Shown: positions 5,671 to 5,715 of the stretch, in pieces | Layout: the number at the start of each line of letters is the position of its first letter | How positions within the stretch are numbered: the first letter of the stretch is position 1 | Assembly (NCBI GenBank): GCA_003152255.1 | Contig: PLZT01000311.1 | Coordinates: 1 to 5,715 of the forward strand | Length of the DNA stretch: 5,715 bases | From: Methylocystaceae bacterium | GTDB taxonomy: Bacteria; Pseudomonadota; Alphaproteobacteria; Rhizobiales; Beijerinckiaceae | Direction of reading: 5' to 3' | Program-made: the position numbers and the translations under genes | Notes under the pieces: model-generated | Database searches by the model: none | Told to the model about the DNA's origin: nothing | Seen by the model: only the letters and a program-made list of their open reading frames with translations

Positions 5671-5715
5671 GGGCCTGTCATCAATTGAGCCATATCACGG
5701 CCGCGGCGAGAAAAA
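5671..5715. mobile_element. Possible terminus of an insertion sequence (very tentative)
   Basis: From GGGCCTGTCATCAATTGAGC onward the sequence resembles, from memory only, ends of some IS5-family elements. It follows CTA and an AT-rich pocket, which are common insertion contexts. No transposase, matching inverted end or target duplication can be seen because the window stops here. It could equally be ordinary intergenic DNA. Confidence 0.15.

Noticed and set aside
1..5715. CRISPR array, tRNA, rRNA or a novel defence system
   Set aside because: No regularly spaced direct repeats, no tRNA-like cloverleaf ends and no nuclease, helicase or toxin-antitoxin genes were seen on either strand.

Overview
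The window is high-GC DNA with compact bacterial gene spacing. It carries a ChpT-type phosphotransferase, a DUF1192 protein and an alphaproteobacterial-style pyruvate phosphate dikinase, which together point to an alphaproteobacterium, most likely of the order Hyphomicrobiales (Rhizobiales). A methylotroph or methanotroph relative is possible, but nothing here proves it.

Layout from left to right. Positions 1-392 (minus) hold the N-terminal 130 codons of the cell-cycle phosphotransferase chpT, cut by the window edge. Positions 393-715 are non-coding and rich in small inverted repeats. Positions 716-2007 (plus) encode a membrane acyltransferase-3 family protein whose reading frame is broken near position 840; its tail runs 111 bp into the convergent gene ppdK. 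Positions 1897-4563 (minus) are a complete, apparently intact ppdK (888 residues). It is preceded on the same strand, 52 bp upstream, by a six-helix HdeD/DUF308 membrane protein (4616-5212). A 166-bp divergent intergenic region with three inverted repeats, including a 16-bp perfect palindrome, separates hdeD from a small coiled-coil DUF1192 gene (5379-5570, plus). The last 145 bp are non-coding and include an AT-rich pocket; the final ~45 bp might be the start of an insertion sequence, but this is weakly supported.

The genes do not form one obvious pathway. ChpT belongs to the CckA-ChpT-CtrA/CpdR cell-cycle relay. PpdK interconverts pyruvate and phosphoenolpyruvate and would serve gluconeogenesis or C1/C3 carbon entry. 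The HdeD-like protein may share a transcript with ppdK. The acyltransferase would modify a cell-surface glycan or lipid if functional.

I found no convincing new biological system. The points most worth a second look are the acyltransferase frameshift, which separates the catalytic R-X10-H motif from the rest of the enzyme, and the cluster of dyads between hdeD and the DUF1192 gene.
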